From an uncultured Bacteroidales bacterium (GTDB taxonomy: Bacteria > Bacteroidota > Bacteroidia > Bacteroidales > WCHB1-69), in assembly GCA_905233585.1 (NCBI GenBank), contig CAJOFD010000001.1, positions 44,117 to 108,116 of the forward strand: DNA of 64,000 nucleotides. Reading direction: 5' to 3'. Below the pieces are notes generated by a model. That model saw only the letters and a list, made by a program, of their open reading frames with translations, was not told the origin of the DNA and did not search any database. Position numbers and translations under genes: made by a program. Positions 60,469 through 64,000 of the stretch are shown one piece after another (the stretch's first letter is position 1; each line of letters begins with the position of its first letter).

Positions 60469-61979
60469 ATGAAAAAAAGAATAATCATTATTGGATTTTG
60501 CTTGTTTTATAGCGTATTTTTGGTGGTCTATGCCCAACAAGAATTTGTGCCGCAAAAGTATTTTTATCAAGATGGCACCCTGTCAAGTGAAGGTTTTTTG
60601 CGAAATGGAAAACCCGATAGTTGTTGGAAATCATATTCGCCAAAAGGCATTTTGCTCTCTGAAGGAAATCGAAAGAATTTTCTGTTAGATGGCTTGTGGA
60701 AATTTTATGATAATGATGGAAAAATTCAATCGGAAATAATTTATAAGGACGGTAAAAAAGAGGGGTTGTCCCGCAGTTTCTTGTCGGAATATATTCAAGA
60801 GGTTGTTTATCATAATGATACTATTGTCGGAGTTGTAAAACAAATTGATAATCAGGGTGAAATATTAGGTTTGATACCTTTTTACAATGGAAAGGAGAAT
60901 GGTTGGGCAAGATTTTTTGATACTTTAGGAAATATAATTACGATATTGGTTTTGTGCAAAAAAGGGAATATGTCAATAGATTTAATGCCAATGGTTTTAA
61001 ACAGGGATTATGGAAAACTTTTAACGATAGCGGAAAACTTGTTCTGGAAGAAAATTATTTGAATGGCAAAAAAAATGGTTATTTCAAATATTATGACCAA
61101 GAGGGCAATTTTATCCGTATAGAAAAATATGAAAATGATATTCTGATTGAAGATGCAGTAGAAACGAAACATTTGGATAGAAAAGTGGATTATCACCCCA
61201 ATGGACAAATACGAACTATTGCTCATTTTTTCAAAGGCAAACCCGAAGGCATTCGTAGAGAATATTCTCCTGAAGGAAAAGTGGTGAAAAGTTTTATTTT
61301 TCACAATGGAATTTGTTTGGGTGAGGGTATTGTTGATGATGACGGAAAAAAACAAGGGCAATGGAAAGAGTTTTACGAATCAGGTAAAGTGAGAGCGTTG
61401 GGAAAATATAAGAATGGCCGTCCTATTGGTACGTGGAAATATTTGTATGAAGACGGAAATGTCGAAATAGAAGGTGCATATACCATAAAAGGTCAAAAAG
61501 ACGGGCAATGGATATGGTATTATGTGAGTGGCAATGTTTTATCGGTGGAAAATTATGAGGAAGGAGACTTGAATGGTCATATTTTTGCTCTCTCTGAAAA
61601 TGGTGATACTTTATTTTCTGGTTATTATGAATCTGGCTTAGAGTCTGGTGTATGGGTTGCCTATAATGATAGTGTGAAAGTACAGGGCAAATATGAAGAC
61701 GGAAAAAGGGAAGGGGCTTGGAAAACTTTTTATTCCAATGGGAAATTAAAATTTGTGGAAAATTATTATAATGATAATTTGGAAGGCAAGACCGTATATT
61801 ATTGGGAAAATGGATTGAAAAAAGCGGAATATCCTTATACAAATGGTTTATTGAATGGAAATGTTATTCAATACGATGAAAATGGTAATATGCTTTATGT
61901 TACAACCTATAAAATGGGTATAGAAACCAAATATGAAGGGGTAAAGGTTACCCCAACGATAGATTTTTCTTTTGAATAG
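60469..61979 (+). CDS. MORN-repeat / YwqK-like exported protein, interrupted by an apparent frameshift near 60958-60963
   Basis: ORFs 60463..61062 and 60954..61979 carry the same G-x-W-x-x-Y-x-x-x-G repeats in different frames and overlap around an A6 tract. Confidence 0.75.
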
Positions 61980-62029
61980 ATGTAATATATTGAAGATAAG
62001 GATAATGTAGAAAAAAAGCAGAAATTCTA

Positions 62030-63532
62030 TTATTTTCCAAACATCTTTTTCAATTTAAATTTTGCAGCCTCTTTGTAGTATTGCATCTTCAATTCAAACT
62101 TAGAATATTTTGATGGTGGATTGAAAGGATAATTGAGAAGTTCAGGCCAACTTTGTTTTATTATTTTATGATAAATCTGAAAACCTGTAGCATACATTCT
62201 ATATTGACATGGCACAGAAAGGAACAAATCCCATATTTCCCTATTACTCAATGGGACAAACACATCATACAAAAAATCTGATTCCAATTCACTTTGCATT
62301 TGCCATTGCCCACACGAGTTACCTGCTTCCCATTCAAGAATGTCTAAAGTTTTATATCCATATTTTTGGCAATAGTCTTGCATTTCGGATAGATATGCAT
62401 GCATGCGACTAAGGATATCTGTACTACATTCGTTTAAATAATAGAAATTTGGGAGTTTCTTTACAAAATCAATATCGATATTTTCAGGGTGTTTTCCATC
62501 TCTAAATTGTTCACACTTTAAAACTTCTGAAGCTGCACCACGTATATTCACGTAGTCTTTTGGGTACTCATCAATTAATGAGCAATTCAATTTTGCCCAC
62601 ATATCGTGAGCCATTGGAGTATTTTGGAAATAGAATTTTCTATATTTTTTATATTTTCTTCTGTTGAATTTAATAGGAAAACGTTGGTATCCAGATTCTT
62701 GAAGAATTTGATTGGGAAGAAAATAGTCTGAATGTTTTTTTGAATAGTAAAAAATCCAAAAATACATTTTATCGGCATATTGTTTTATCGTTGATAATAT
62801 CATACGACTATCATATCCTGCTGTAAGACTGTATGAAACGGGACTTCTTTTAACTATACTTGCAATGCTATTTTGTAATAGTTTGGATATTTGCAATGCT
62901 GTTTTGTTTACTTCTTCTTCTGTGTTAATTGTAGAGAGAGTCTTATTGGGATAAAAACGATAAATTTTTCGTTCATTGATATTTAGGTAATGATTGGCGA
63001 TAACAGATTCTACATTTTTATAGAAAGTATAGCCCGGACACCAGCCAAAAGTTGGTGCCCATTTGTAAAAGTTGGAATGTTCAAATTGATATTTTTCTTT
63101 TTTTTCTTCTAAATTCATTACATATTTTAGAAGAAATATGTTTGAGGTAAGATGAAGTTCTTGCGTTTGATTCGTGAAAAAGATAGGGCGAAAACCGCCG
63201 GCGTCACTTATGCCATACATTTTTTCGCCAAATCTGCAAAATAGAGCGAATCTTCCTGATAATATATATATATATATATATACAGTATCAATACTTTGGC
63301 ATTTTTCAAAAATGTCATCTAAAATTTCTTCATTACTTTTATCTGGTTCGTGAGGGTTTATCCAATAGCCCAACAATAAAAATTCTTTTCCGTCTATAGT
63401 ACGCTTGTTCATTTGTAATGCTTGTTCCGCATATACATTCATATTATTGAATGTTTCTTTTTGCCAGTTTTCTAATAGCGGAACTTTCTGAGAGGTAATT
63501 AAGTATTGCCTTCTAAACTTGATTAAATCCAT
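62030..63532 (-). CDS. Asparagine synthase-like protein
   Basis: ALFCRFGEKMYGISDAGGFRPIFF and SYSLTAGYDSRMILSTI (variant SxGxDS PP-loop). Confidence 0.7.
   Translation of the reverse strand: MDLIKFRRQYLITSQKVPLLENWQKETFNNMNVYAEQALQMNKRTIDGKEFLLLGYWINPHEPDKSNEEILDDIFEKCQSIDTVYIYIYILSGRFALFCRFGEKMYGISDAGGFRPIFFTNQTQELHLTSNIFLLKYVMNLEEKKEKYQFEHSNFYKWAPTFGWCPGYTFYKNVESVIANHYLNINERKIYRFYPNKTLSTINTEEEVNKTALQISKLLQNSIASIVKRSPVSYSLTAGYDSRMILSTIKQYADKMYFWIFYYSKKHSDYFLPNQILQESGYQRFPIKFNRRKYKKYRKFYFQNTPMAHDMWAKLNCSLIDEYPKDYVNIRGAASEVLKCEQFRDGKHPENIDIDFVKKLPNFYYLNECSTDILSRMHAYLSEMQDYCQKYGYKTLDILEWEAGNSCGQWQMQSELESDFLYDVFVPLSNREIWDLFLSVPCQYRMYATGFQIYHKIIKQSWPELLNYPFNPPSKYSKFELKMQYYKEAAKFKLKKMFGK
63262..63282. 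repeat. (AT)n dinucleotide tract within the asparagine synthase-like CDS
   Basis: 21-nt uninterrupted AT alternation, encoding YIYIYI. Confidence 0.95.
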
Positions 63533-63618
63533 ATTACATAAAGGTTAAATATTTTGCAAAGATATAAAAAAAACAAAAGCACATAAAATTTATTAATTAG
63601 ATTTTATTCACTTTCTTT

Positions 63619-63648
63619 TTGTGTTTCCTATAAAAATGTTATCTTTGC
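63619..63648 (+). promoter_or_regulatory. Promoter for the PASTA protein gene
   Basis: TTG 63619-63621, 18-bp spacer, TATCTTTGC 63640-63648. Confidence 0.65.
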
Positions 63649-63667
63649 AAACTATAATACGTATAAG

Positions 63668-64000
63668 ATGAAAGGCAAGTCTTTTTTTTCTGCATATCCG
63701 GTTTTGGCGTCATTGATAATGATGCTGGTTATCAGTTTGGTCATTGTTTTTATTGCGATTAAAGGTACTAATCTTATTACCCATCATGGCAAAGAGGTAC
63801 CTGCTCCTGATTTGGTGGGGCAAACCATAGAAGATATGGCTTTAATTGATGATTTTGAAATAATGTATTCGGATTCAATATTTTCACCGGATGTGGCGGC
63901 TGGAACAATTCTTTCTCAAGACCCTAGTGCAGGGACTAATGTGAAAAAAGGAAGAAAAATATATGTAACAATTGCTACAAGTGTTCCACCACAAGTAGAA
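63668..64000 (+). CDS. PASTA domain-containing membrane protein (5' part, truncated by window end)
   Basis: MKGKSFFSAYPVLASLIMMLVISLVIVFIAIKGTN... then VPAPDLVGQTIEDM...VAAGTILSQDPSAGTNVKKGRKIYVTIA. Confidence 0.88.
   Translation, partial: MKGKSFFSAYPVLASLIMMLVISLVIVFIAIKGTNLITHHGKEVPAPDLVGQTIEDMALIDDFEIMYSDSIFSPDVAAGTILSQDPSAGTNVKKGRKIYVTIATSVPPQVE

Noticed and set aside
61423-61842. 139-aa minus-strand His-rich ORF
   Set aside because: Antisense of the MORN-repeat gene; periodicity is inherited from those repeats.
1-64000. CRISPR arrays, tRNA or rRNA genes
   Set aside because: No regularly spaced repeats, tRNA cloverleaf or rRNA signatures recognised by eye; a tRNAscan/Infernal run would be needed to exclude them.

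Overview
This is a 64 kb AT-rich chromosomal segment from a Bacteroidota genome, probably Bacteroidales. The assignment rests on TAnnTTTGC-type -7 promoter motifs, a type IX secretion sorting domain, and family content such as DUF5606, a pRiA4b ORF-3-like protein, and rsfS-ftsH-cdsA-psd and exbB-exbD-tonB-folC neighbourhoods. Most of it is housekeeping: amn, kdsB, purC, glnS, lpxK, PNP, holB-like, ABC-F, miaA, corA, leuS, mreCD, gyrB, exbBD/tonB, folC, rsfS, ftsH, cdsA, psd. The most interesting region is 3.5-9.6 kb. It holds a predicted double-glycine-leader secreted-peptide operon: a 90-aa precursor with leader ending ...QTEGG, a hydrophobic segment with one Cys, and an Asn/Gly-rich tail; a DUF3267-like putative zincin with HEFIH; a membrane-anchored two-lobed aspartyl-protease-like protein; a C39-peptidase ABC exporter; and an HlyD-family adaptor. 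Directly upstream is a decayed, internally deleted second copy of the cassette: a leader with a nonsense codon and a different core, joined to the 3' end of the aspartyl-protease gene. Between the two copies is an approximately 200-nt stretch dense in inverted repeats, some mutually exclusive, preceded by a good promoter motif. Other notable items are a GC-rich apparently acquired AraC/NTF2-like block, a very large alpha-2-macroglobulin with an intact CNEQ motif, a LuxR/hemerythrin overlapping pair, a compact ketosynthase/thioesterase/methyltransferase/acyltransferase cluster, an island with degraded genes between corA and leuS, a MORN-repeat gene split by a frameshift at an A6 tract, and an (AT)n tract inside an asparagine-synthase-like gene. 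No rRNA, tRNA or CRISPR array was recognised by eye. All family names come from motif recognition without database searches.
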